Below, in pieces: positions 1 through 10,700 of a stretch of DNA of 19,527 nt. The first letter of the stretch is position 1; every line of letters starts with the position of its first letter. Source of the stretch: Candidatus Sericytochromatia bacterium (GTDB lineage Bacteria > Cyanobacteriota > Sericytochromatia > JACMPN01); assembly GCA_014377495.1 (NCBI GenBank), contig JACMPN010000085.1, forward strand, positions 1 to 19,527, in the 5' to 3' direction. Both the position numbers and the translations under genes were made by a program. The notes under the pieces are model-generated. The model ran no database searches, was not told the DNA's origin, and saw only the letters and a program-made list of their open reading frames with translations.

Positions 1-1718
1 GCGGCCACCCCCCGGATCCGGCCGGGAGGGGGGCGGGCACCGTTGCCCGTGTCGTGAGTGGGGCCGCCACCGGACCAGGTGGCTGCAACGCCCCGGCCGG
101 GGCCCGTGCGCCGGGTCAGGCCGTAACGGCCCGGCGACAGGAGGTCGTCGGGGTCGATGCTGTGCTTGAAATCCGCCAGCAACTGCCAAAACGGCGCTTC
201 CGGATCGATGACGTGGTCCATGTGCTGACTGTTCATCCGGTAGGGCAGATAACCATGCTGGCGGCCGGCATCGAAGAGGGCTTTGTAGCAGGCCTGGGCA
301 GTGGCCGTCGATGCGGCATCCCGTTTGTCGAAGACGACCGGCAGCAGCAAATCGATCTGACGGCTTGAGACGAGGACCAGCCGCATCTGCGGCTCGATGC
401 CGTGGGCCCGGCAGATCGCTTCCGCCTCGGCACTGGAGGCCGCGGCGGCGGCGGGGCGGAAGGGCACCACCGGGGCACACCAGAGCACGCCGCAACCGTC
501 CCGACCCGGATCCAGGGGGCCTTCCGGCACGGGCACGTTGGCCCGCCAGTACGCCAGCCGCAGGTTCCGGTCGAAAGGCTCGAACGCCGTCACTTCAAAA
601 GCCCGGCAGGCGGCCAGCTCCGCCCGGACCGGGCCGATGGCGGGCAAGTACGTCAACAGGCGCTGCCACAGTCGCACCAGCGACCAGGAGAAGGCCCGTA
701 CCGGCGTGACCCGTCCCTTCAGCTCCCGGCGCATGATCGGCACCACTGCGGCCAGCAGCCCGGGTTCCCCGTAGAGCATGGTGAAGCCGAACCAGCGGAT
801 GTGGGCCTTCTTGCCCATCATCTGCCGGATCTGGGCCGGCGACAGGGTGCCGCCGGCAGGGACATCCGCCGATGGGTACGGCTTGTTCCGGGCAAGATAG
901 TGCACGTCGCTCGAGAGGAGGATCCGGCCCAGTGCGGTGGGCATCTGCCGGACAACCTGCTGCAGACCGGTCAGGGCGGCGGTCAGGTCATGGTCATGGG
1001 TGACCTGGAAGGTGACCTGGGTGGCTTCAGCCGGCTTGGGCTCCAGGGCGATGGTCATCTGCGTGACGATGCCGAAGTGCCCCTGGCTGAACAGCCCGTC
1101 GGTGTAGGGCCCCAAACCCCATTTGTGGACTTTGGCCGCCGTTGGCGCCCCGAGTGCGGCCAAGGGCGATTCGTACAGGCGGCCGTCGGGGAGGGCGGCC
1201 CGCAACGTGGTCACCGCCAGAAAGTGATCCTGCGTCGGCGTTTGGCCGAAGCCCCGATCGAGGGCGTTGCCGAGGATGCTGCAGGACCCACCGGCACCCG
1301 TCAGGGGCACGAGCAGGGCGATGCCGTGATCGGCGAGATACTGCCACAGCTGGCTTTGCGTGACGCCGGGCTCCAGTGTGACCAGGCCCAGCTCGGCGTC
1401 GACCTCGACGATGCGGTTCAGCCCCGACAGGTCGACGACGGCCGCCCCGTCCACAGGCGGTGACGCATCGCCGTATCCCCAGTTGTGTCCCGTGCTCACG
1501 GGATACAGCGGCGTCCGGTGGTGCCGGGCGGTGAGGACGATCGCCTGCACTTCCGCTTCGGTGGTCGGCAGCAGGACCACCGGCACTGCCGGCGTCGTCG
1601 GTGCCGTCCCCGGCCCGAAACGCTGCCGGACCGCATCCCCGCTCAGCACCCGCTCGGGTCCGAGGAGCCCGGTCCAGGCCGTGATCGCCTCCGCCATTGC
1701 CCCGCTGGCCACCGTCAT
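1..1718 (-). CDS. FAD-dependent oxidase of the vanillyl-alcohol oxidase / 4-cresol dehydrogenase family (3' end beyond window)
   Basis: The frame is open from ATG at 1718 to the left edge (572 codons) without a stop. The N-terminal PCMH-type FAD-binding region is seen at about residues 40-225, with PVSTGHNWGYG at 73-83 and GPYTDGLFSQGHFGIVTQ at 203-220. The C-terminal half carries LPYRMNSQHMD at 491-501; its Tyr493-Arg494 aligns with the active-site Tyr-Arg pair of vanillyl-alcohol oxidase. The family signature SPGRYG is at 528-533. Relatives oxidise para-substituted phenols at the benzylic carbon; the residue that would hold FAD covalently could not be assigned. The start is chosen from an AAAGGGGG element 7 bases upstream. 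It lies 37 bases after the NRPS-B stop, same strand, so it is probably co-transcribed and a tailoring enzyme. Oddly, about 39 Gly/Pro/Arg-rich codons follow SPGRYG with no stop. Family call is firm; the substrate (perhaps a Tyr side chain in the peptide) is inference. Confidence 0.88.
   Translation of the reverse strand, partial: MTVASGAMAEAITAWTGLLGPERVLSGDAVRQRFGPGTAPTTPAVPVVLLPTTEAEVQAIVLTARHHRTPLYPVSTGHNWGYGDASPPVDGAAVVDLSGLNRIVEVDAELGLVTLEPGVTQSQLWQYLADHGIALLVPLTGAGGSCSILGNALDRGFGQTPTQDHFLAVTTLRAALPDGRLYESPLAALGAPTAAKVHKWGLGPYTDGLFSQGHFGIVTQMTIALEPKPAEATQVTFQVTHDHDLTAALTGLQQVVRQMPTALGRILLSSDVHYLARNKPYPSADVPAGGTLSPAQIRQMMGKKAHIRWFGFTMLYGEPGLLAAVVPIMRRELKGRVTPVRAFSWSLVRLWQRLLTYLPAIGPVRAELAACRAFEVTAFEPFDRNLRLAYWRANVPVPEGPLDPGRDGCGVLWCAPVVPFRPAAAAASSAEAEAICRAHGIEPQMRLVLVSSRQIDLLLPVVFDKRDAASTATAQACYKALFDAGRQHGYLPYRMNSQHMDHVIDPEAPFWQLLADFKHSIDPDDLLSPGRYGLTRRTGPGRGVAATWSGGGPTHDTGNGARPPPGRIRGVA
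8..33. repeat. GC-rich inverted repeat in the oxidase C-terminal tail
   Basis: Six C (8-13) pair with six G (28-33) around 14 bases that contain the palindromes GGATCC (14-19) and CCGGCCGG (18-25). There is no T-run on either side in view, so it is not a standard intrinsic terminator. It falls in the unusual Gly/Pro/Arg-rich tail of the oxidase frame. Confidence 0.45.
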
Positions 1719-1725
1719 CTCAGGA

Positions 1726-1733
1726 CCCCCTTT
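1726..1733 (-). promoter_or_regulatory. Ribosome binding site of the FAD oxidase
   Basis: On the minus strand the sequence AAAGGGGG is followed by seven bases (TCCTGAG) and then ATG. It fixes the oxidase start at 1718 rather than at the later Met8. It lies within the 37-base gap after the NRPS-B stop codon, supporting translation from a shared transcript. Confidence 0.6.
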
Positions 1734-1755
1734 CGCCACCGCCATTGCCGGCCCC

Positions 1756-4700
1756 TCACGAGGCCCCCCCGGCCACATCGCCGAACTCCTGCAGGGTGGA
1801 CCGCAAGCGCTCTGCCAGCACATCGACATATGGACTGCGGAGCATCGTGTAGTGATCGGCCGGCAAGCTGTCCACTTCGACGGCCTGCAAACACCGTTTG
1901 CCCCAGCCGAGCGTGGCGTCGGGCATCTCGTTGCCGGGTTGGAACCGGGCCCGGAACAGGACCAGCCGGCCGGAAAACGGCTCCGGGACATAGGCCCGCA
2001 TCGCCTCCACGTGGGCGGCGAACACGGCGAAGATGCGGGTCAGCTGGGCCTGATCCAGCTCGCTGCCCACCAGGCCTTCCGCCTTGGCATGGGCCAGGAC
2101 GTGCTGCAGTTTGGCGGGCAGCGGCAGGGCGACCGGCGGGAAGGCCCATTCATCGGCGACGAAGCCGCCGATGTCCCGGGCAAATTGACGGAGCAGCTGA
2201 TCGTCGTTCAAGAGCGGCGCCGGCTGGGGCAGATCGACCAGGTACGAGTCGAAGAGGAAGACGGCCCCGATCGACTCGCCGGCCGCGCTCAGCTGGCGGG
2301 CCATCTCGTAGGCGACGACGCCGCCCATCGACCAGCCCGCCAGGTAATAGGGCCCCGTCTCCTGGACGTCGCGCAGGGCCGCGACATAGGCCTCGGCCAT
2401 CTCGGGAATGCTGCGGCGCGGGGCAGCGTCCCCGTCCAGACCCTGGGCCTGCAACCCGAAGAACGGCTGATCCTGGCCCAGCAGCCGGGCCAGTTCGGCA
2501 TAGGAGAGGACGGATCCGCCCACCGGGTGCACGCAGAATAAGGGCGGTTTGCTGCCGCGGGGCTGGATCGGCACGAGCGTGCTGTTGAGTTTGGCATCGG
2601 CCGAACGCAGCAGCAACTCCGCCAACCGCTCGACCGTCGGACCCTCGAAGATCGCCGCCAACGGCAGTTTGCGGCCGAAGTCGGCTTCCAGGCGGGCCAT
2701 CAGTTGCACGGCCAACAGCGAATGCCCGCCCAGCTCGAAGAAGTTGTCGGTGACTCCAATGGGGGACACCTGGAGCAGGGTCTCCCAGAGGCGGACGAGC
2801 TTCATTTCCACATGGTTGCGCGCCTGGACCCGGTTGCGGCCCGTGACGTGGAACGCCTCGGGCCGGGGCAGGGCTTTCCGGTCGACCTTGCCGTTCGGCG
2901 TCAGGGGCAGCGCCTCCAGGAGGACGACCCGGGCCGGCACCATGTAGTCCGGCAGACGGTCCTGCAGGAAATGCCGCAGATGAGGCAACGAGACCCCTTC
3001 ATGCTGGGCAATGTGGTCCATGCTCAGCCGCACGAGCGACTTGTGCAGGGCCGACAGGTCAAAGCGCAAGCCGGTCTGATCACCCCGTTGCCAGGCAATG
3101 GCGCCGTCGAACCACATGGCCACGTCCGTGCCGGGCAATTGCAGGCGGACCCGGACCAGCTCGCCCCGCGGGACTGCCGCCAGACCGACCACACAGATGC
3201 CCCCATAGGACAGGTCGGCCGACTGTACGGACTGTCGCCGGCCGGAGGCAAACTCGACGGCGGCGGTGATCACCATTGGCAGCCGGGAGCCCGACCGGTT
3301 GGCTTCGTGCAGGTTGATGCCCTCCGTGCGGGCGACGAACTCGACCGCCTGATGGAGGATCTGCCGCTGCTCGGGCGCCGCGTCCAGGCGGATGCCCGCC
3401 AGACCTTCTGCCGACCAGGCGATTTCCCCTTCGAACCAATGTTGGCTCTCCGAGCCCGGCAGGGACAGACCGACCCGGATTGCGGCGCCTGTCCGCCAGC
3501 CGGCCGGCACGCCGACCAGGCAGACGCCGCCATAGGAAAGGTCCCGCGTGCGGACCTCCAGGGAGACATCGCCCACCTGCGCCATGCAGACCTGCGCCAT
3601 CGGGACCCGGTCCATGCGCAGGCGGGCCGTCAGGACCAGATAGGCCACCAGTTGCAGGCCGCCGGCGCCGGGCCGGGCTTCCACGACCGCCTGGGTGACG
3701 GCCGGGTGCTGCATCAGCACGGACTCGATCTCCCCGGGTTCGATGCGGAAGCCGCGGATTTTCACCTGTTGGTCGGTCCGGCCGAGGTACTCCACGGTCC
3801 CGTCGGCCCGATACCGGGCCAGATCGCCCGTCCGGTAAAGGGTGCCCGGGGCGTAGGGGTGGGGGATGAACCGCTCGGCCGTCAGGTCCGGCCGGTTCAG
3901 GTACCCCGGGCTGACTCCGATGCCGCCCACGCACAGCTCGCCCGGGACCCCGATCGGCACCAGCGCCGCATGGTCGTCGAGAATGTACACCTCGACGTTG
4001 GGCAGCGGCGTCCCGATGGTCACCAGGGGATCGTCGGCGTGACAGGGGCCGAGGGTGGCGCAGACGGTGACCTCCGTGGGGCCATAGGCATTGATGAAGG
4101 TCCGGCCGCTGGCCCAACGGCGGACGATCGACTGGGTGCAGGCCTCGCCGGCGGAGATCACCGTCGTCAGGGCGGGGACGGCGGCGGGATCGAGGAGGGC
4201 CAGCACGGAGGGCGGCAGGGTGGCATGGGTGATACCCCCCTTGTGCAGGGTGGCCGTGAGGGCATCGCCGGGCATCAGGGCCTCGTTTGACGCCAGGTGC
4301 AGCTCACCGCCGGACACCAGGGCCGTAAAGATCTCCGAGATCGAGGCATCGAAGCTGGTGGAGGCGAACTGCAGGGTCCGGGCGGCCCGGTGCAGGCCGA
4401 AGCCCTGGATCTGGGCCTGGACGAGGTTGCACAGGCCGTCATGGCGGATCGGCACCCCTTTGGGCCGGCCCGTCGATCCCGAGGTGTAGATGACGTACGC
4501 GATGTCGGTCGCCAGGACCGTGGCAGCCGGCAAACGCTCCGACTCGACCTGCAGCAGGGCACAGTCGGGATCCAGGTCGAAGACGGGCACCCCCATCGGC
4601 AACTGCTGACGCAGGTCGGTCTGGGTGAGGACGAGGCTCACCCCGGAGTCCCCGATCATGTAGGCCAGCCGGTCCACCGGATACTTGGGGTCCAGGGGCA

Positions 4701-7700
4701 CGTAGGTGCCCCCCGCCTTGAGGATCCCCAGGATGGCGATGGGCAGCGACAGGTTGCTGCGCTCGAGGCAGACGCCGATCCGGGCGCCGCTGCCGACGCC
4801 GAGCCGGTGCAGCCGGTTCGCCAGCTGGTTCGCCCGGCGGTCCAGCTCGCGGTAGGTGAGGCTGCGTTCGGCGTTGCGGACGGCCAGGGCCATCGGCTGC
4901 TCCTCGACCTGTCGGGTGAACAGGTCCTGGATCGGCCGGTCGAGCTGGAAGCCGGTATCGACCCGATGCCAGGTCAGCAACTGCTCGCGCTCGCCCGCCT
5001 CGAGGATCTCCGCCTGGTCGACGGGGCGCTCGGGATGGGCCAGCAGCCCGTCCAGAAGCACGCCCAGGTGCTGCGCCAGCCGGATGGCCGTGCTCTCCTC
5101 GTAAATGTCCGTGTTGTATTCCAGATAGCCCTGGATGGAGCTGTCACCGTCGAACAATTCCAGGACCAAATCGAACTTGGCCGTGCCGACGTCGACCGGG
5201 AGCGGCGTCAGGCTGAGGTCGCTGTCGACGTGGGCCTGGTTCGGGACGTTCTGCAGGACGAACATCACCTGGAACAGCGGTGAACGGTTCAGGCTGCGAT
5301 CCGGCTGCAGGCTGGTCACGAGCATCTCGAAAGGCAGATCCTGGTTGGCGTAGGCGCCGAGCGTGGCCTCGCGGACCCGGGCCACCAGCTGCTGGAAACT
5401 GGGAGCCTCCCGCAGGTCGGCCGGAATGACCAGGGTGTTGACGAAGAAGCCGACCAACGCCTCCAGTTCGGGGCGCGCCCGGTTGGCGATCGGCGTGCCG
5501 ACCAGGAAGCGCTCCTGTCGGCTGTAACGGCCCAGCAGCGCCTGGAAGGTGGCCATCAGGGTCATGTAGGGAGTCACCCCGGCGGCGGCCGAAAACTGGC
5601 GCAGGGCTGCCGTCTGGTCCGGCGTGAGGGCCACCCGGGTCCGGGCACCCCGATGACTCTGGGTGGCCGGCCGGGCCCGATCGGTCGGCAGGTCGAGGAC
5701 CTGCGGCACGCCGCTGAGCTGGGCTTTCCAATACGCCAGTTGTTCGGCCATCCGGCCACTCTGCATCCAGCGGCGCTGCCAGACGGCAAAGTCTGGATAC
5801 TGCACGGTCAGCGGGGCCAAGGCGACCGGTTCGCCCCGGCGCCGGGCGCTATAATGGGCCGCCAGATCCCGCAGCAGGACGGCGATGGACCAGCCGTCGG
5901 CAATGATGTGGTGGATCACCAGGACGATGACCGCTTCGGCATCGCCCGTCAGCAGGAGCCGCATCCGGAACAGGGGCAGGCCGAACAGCTTGAACGGCTG
6001 GCGCGGTAGGGTGGCCACGCAGTGCCGCACGGCCGCCTCGCGGGCATCGGCCGTGTAATGGCGCAGATCCTCGATCGGCAGGTCGGCCGTGAGCGCCCCG
6101 TCGACGATCTGATAGGGCACGCCGTCGACGACGTCGAAACGGGTGCGGAGGGCCTGGTGCCGGGCCACCACGTCGCCGACGCTCTTGACGAGCAGGGCCG
6201 TGTCCAGCGCCCCGGTGATGCGCCAGGTCGTGGCGATGTTATAGAACTCGCTGTCCGGATCCAGCTGGTCGAGGAACCAGAGCCGCTGCTGGGAGTAGGA
6301 CAGCGGCACCCGGCCCTCGTGATCCGCCGGGGCGATGGTCTCCAAGGCGGCGGACGGCTCGGCCCGGCGGGCGCCGGCGGCCAGGGCGGCCACCGTCGGC
6401 GTGCTGAAAAAGTCCCGTAACGGCACCTCGACGTGCAGGCGGGCCTGCATCCGGGCGAGCACCTGGGTGGCCAGGAGGGAGTGGCCGCCCAGGGCGAAGA
6501 AGGAATCGGCGATGCCGACGGGCTGGATGTGCAGGACCTCTTCCCAGATGGCGCAGATCGCCGCCTCGAGGGAGTCGCGGGGGGCGACGAAGGCCGGGCG
6601 TCCCGCCTCGGCCGCCACCGCCGGTGCCGGCAGGGCCCGCCTGTCGACCTTGCCGTTAAGGGTCAGGGGCAAGGCCTCCAGGGGCACGATGGCGGCGGGC
6701 ACCATGTGCTGGGGCAGGTGCCGGCGCAGGTGATCGAGCAGGACGAGGGGATCGGGCGCGGGTCCGCCGGCCCGAGACGTGACGTAGGCGACCAGCTGCG
6801 CCTCGGTCCCGAGCGTAGTGCGCACGAGGACGACGGCCTCGCCGACCAGCGGGTCGGACCGCAGGACGGTCTCGATTTCGCCCGGCTCGATGCGCTGGCC
6901 GCGCAGCTTGATCTGATCGTCGTTGCGCCCCAGGTATGCCAGGCGGCCGTCCGGCTGCCAACGCACCCGGTCGCCCGTCCGATAGATCCGCCCGGGCCCA
7001 AAGGGGTTGGGCAGGAAGCGTTCCGCCGTCAGATCCGGCAGGCGCCAATATCCCCGGGCCAGGCCGACACCACCGACACAGAGTTCCCCGGGGACACCGA
7101 CGGGCACGGGTTGGCCGGCATCGTCCAGCACAAAGCTGACGGCATTCGCCACCGGCCGGCCGATGAGCACCGCCGGGGCCGCCGGGTCGCAGACCCAGAA
7201 GGTGGCGTCGATCGTGGCTTCGGTCGGGCCATACGTGTTGACCAGGGTGACGGTCGGCAGCGTCTCGCCCATGCGCCGCATCAGGGCCGGTGGCAGGGCC
7301 TCGCCGCCGACACTGATGCCCCGCAGGTGGGCCCCGCGCCCGAGCTGGCCGGTTTCCAGCAGGGCCTGCAGGAGCGTCGGCACCAGGCACAGGTGGGTGA
7401 CGGCCTGGCTGGCGATCAGGTCGACGAGGTAGGCCGGATCCATCTGGCCCCAGGGTTTGGCGATGACGAGCCGGGCCCCGTGCATCAGGGTGCCGAAGAT
7501 CTCCCAAATGGCGTTGTCAAAGGAGAGCGTCGTCTGATGCAGGATGCGGTCGTCCGGCGTGATCGCAAACAGCCGCTGCAGCCAGGCGCCGTGATTGACG
7601 ATGCCCCGATGGGCCAGCATCACCCCTTTGGGCGTGCCCGTGGAGCCGGAGGTATACAGCAGCACGGCCAGCCCGTCCGCGCCGGTCCGTGCCGCAGGCG

Positions 7701-10700
7701 GGGTGACCGGCTCACCGGCGAGGGCGTCCGCCAAGGCGTCGATGACCAGCGGCGTTGCCACGTCGGATGGCAGGTGTGCGACCAGGTGACTTTGGGTGAG
7801 CACGCAGGTCGCCTGGCTGTCGGCGAGCATCGCCGCAATCCGTTCCGGCGGGTAGTGCGGATCGATCGGGACATAGGCGGCGCCCGCCGTGAGGATGCCG
7901 AGGAGGCTGACGATGAGCGCCGGGGAGCGCTCCATGACGACGGCCACCGGTTGTTCCGGTTGCACCCCGAGCCGGATCAGGTGATGGGCCACCTGGTTTG
8001 CCTGCCGGGTCAGGTCCGCATAGGTCAGGGACTTCCCTTCGCAGGTCAGGGCCACGGCCTGTGGGGTCGCTTCGGCTTGCGCTGCGATCAGCTCATGGAT
8101 GCAGGCCGAATCGGCAAAGGGGGTGGCGCCCTCCGTCCCAAAGGCAAGGACCATCTGGCGTTCGGCCGCCTCCAGCATCGGCAGCCGGCCGACGGGGGTT
8201 TCCGGGCCACGGATGCCGGCCAACAGCAGCTGCCGGAGGTGCTGGACCATCCGGTCGGCGGTCGCCGCCTCGAAGAGGTCCGCCCGATATTCGAGGGCGA
8301 ATCCCAGACCCTCCGGCAGCTCGCTGACGTAGAGGGTGACGTCCAGCTTCGCCGTCTGTGTGCCCTCGCCGAGAAATCCCGTCAGGTTGAAGCCCGGCGG
8401 GTCGTCGCCGACACTGGGCAGGTTCTGCAGGACGAGCATCGCCTGCATGAGGGCCGCCGCCGCCCGTGGGTCCATGCCCAGGGAACGCTGCACGCGTTCC
8501 AGGGACACGTCCTGATGGCCGAAGGCCTGCAGGGTGGTTTCCCGCACCTGGGCCACCAGGGCGGCGAACGAGGGGGCGCCGCTGAGATCACTGCGCAGGG
8601 CCAGATTGTTGCCAAAGTAGCCGATCAGCGGTTCGAGTTCCGGCATTGTCCGGTTGGCCACGGGGGTGCCCACGATCAGGTCGTCCTGGCCGGTGTAGCG
8701 ATACAGCATCGTCTGCATGGCGCTGAGCAGGACCATGAAGAGCGTGACCCCGTGTGCGTGAGCGAAGGCCTGGATTTCCGCCAGTTCCGCCCCCGAGACC
8801 CGAGCCCGGGCCACGCCCCCGCGGCTGGACGGCGTGGCCGGGCGCGGGTGGTCGGTGGGCAATTCGAGCACCGGCAGCGGCTCGGCCAGTTGCTTTTGCC
8901 AATAGGCCACCTGACTGGCCATGACGGGGCCGGCCATCACCTGCCGCTCCCAGGCGGCATAGTCGGCATACTGCACCGTTAACGGCGGCAGGTCGGGCGT
9001 CGTGCCGGCGGCCAGGCTCTGATAGGTGTGCAGGAGCTCACGGCTGAGCATGCGGCCGGACCAGCCGTCCGACACGGCGTGGTGGAGGGCGGCGACAAAG
9101 ACGTGATCCCCCTCTGTCAGCCGGATCAGTCCAAAGCGGCACAAGGGTCCTGTCGCCATGTCAAAGGGCTGGCGGGTCAGCTCATCGACGAGGCGCCGGG
9201 CTTCCGCCTCCCGTTCGGACTCAGGCCGGTCGCCCAGATCAAAAAACCGGTAGTCCAGCTGACCGGTCGGGCCGATCACCTGGAACAGACCATCGATCCC
9301 CTGCTGGAAATGGGTGCGCAGGGCTTCATGCCGGCCCACGATGACGCCCAGGGCCTGCGTGAGCGTCGCCGCCGCCAGCGGGCCGGCGGCACGGACCGCC
9401 ATCGGGTTGTTGAAGGCGATGGAGTCGGGCGTCAGCTGTTGCAGCAGCCACATGCGCTGTTGCGAATCCGAGGCGGGCAGGTTTCCGTCACGGGCGACCG
9501 GCAGCAAGGGCGGCAGCTGGCGGGTAGCGGCCTGGGTGGCCAGGCCGTCGAGGCCGGTCGCGAAGGCCGTCAGCAGGGGGGCGTCGAACAGCAGCCGCAG
9601 CGGCACGTCGCGGTGCAGTGCCAGGCGCAACCGGGCGACGACGCGCACTGCCAGCAGCGAATGGCCGCCCAGCAGGAAAAAATCATCCTGGCGCCCCACC
9701 CGGTCGGCGCCCAGCACTTCCTGCCAGACGCCGGCGACGGCGACTTCAGTGGGGGTGAGCGGGGCTTCAAACTCCCCGGCCGTCGTGCCGACGAGCACCG
9801 GCGTCGGCAGGGCCCGCCGATCCAGTTTACCATTGGGGGTCAGGGGGATTGCGTTGAGCCACGTGTAGGTCGCCGGCAGCATGTAGCTGGGCAGCACCAG
9901 GCAGAGCGTTTCCCGCACCTCGGCAGGGAGCGGCGGCGGGTCACCGGCGGCGACCAGATAGGCGTCGAGGACCGTTTCCCCCTCATGGCCGGGACGGGTC
10001 ACGACGACGGCATCCCGGATGCCGTCCGCCTGACACAGCGCTGCCTCGATCTCGGACAGTTCGACACGGAATCCGCGGACTTTCACCTGGCCGTCCCGCC
10101 GTCCGACGAAGGTCACGCTGCCGTCGAGCCCGTAACGGCCCAGGTCACCGGTCCGGTAACAGCGGTCGTCGCGCCGGCCGCCGAGGGGGTTGTGGGTGAA
10201 CCGGGATGGCATGGTCGTGTCATCCAGGTAGCCGACAGACAGGTAGGGGGTCCGGATGACGATCTCGCCGACCTCGCCGATCCCCGCCAGCTGATCGGTC
10301 TCCGTGAGGATCAGCAGTTGGACACCGTCGATGCCCGTGCCGATGGGCATTTGATGGGTCAGCCCGGTCGCAGCCTCCCGTTCCGCCGGCGAGATGACGT
10401 GGTAGGCCATGGCCTGCGGGGTCTCGGTGGTGCCGTAGAAATTGACCAGGTCGGCCTTGGGGGCCAGCCGGGCCAGGGTGGCGGTGTCGCGTCCTGTCAG
10501 CCGGTCGCCGCCGCAAAAGACCCAGCGCAGGCTCTCGATGGCCAGCCCGTCGTCCCCGCTGGCGATCAGCTGGGCCATGGCCGGGGTCAGATGGACGGTG
10601 GTCGCCCCTTCGGCCGTCAGCCAGGCTGCCAGGTAACCCGGCACGGCCATCCGCTCGGGATCGGGCACGTGCAGTGACGCCCCGAGCCACAAAGGCGTCA

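Noticed and set aside
402..1463. 353-codon plus-strand frame
   Set aside because: It lies opposite the FAD oxidase, whose family motifs are unmistakable on the minus strand.
2995..3615. The A-domain insertion as a methyltransferase
   Set aside because: N-methyltransferases are the usual insert at this site, but no SAM-binding glycine motif is present, the insert is too short, and it is made of two repeats with DLSYGG.
6433..8982. 849-codon open frame on the plus strand
   Set aside because: It is antisense to the conserved C, A and T domains of NRPS-B. Its protein shows no domain and has the composition expected from the reverse of a GC-rich gene.
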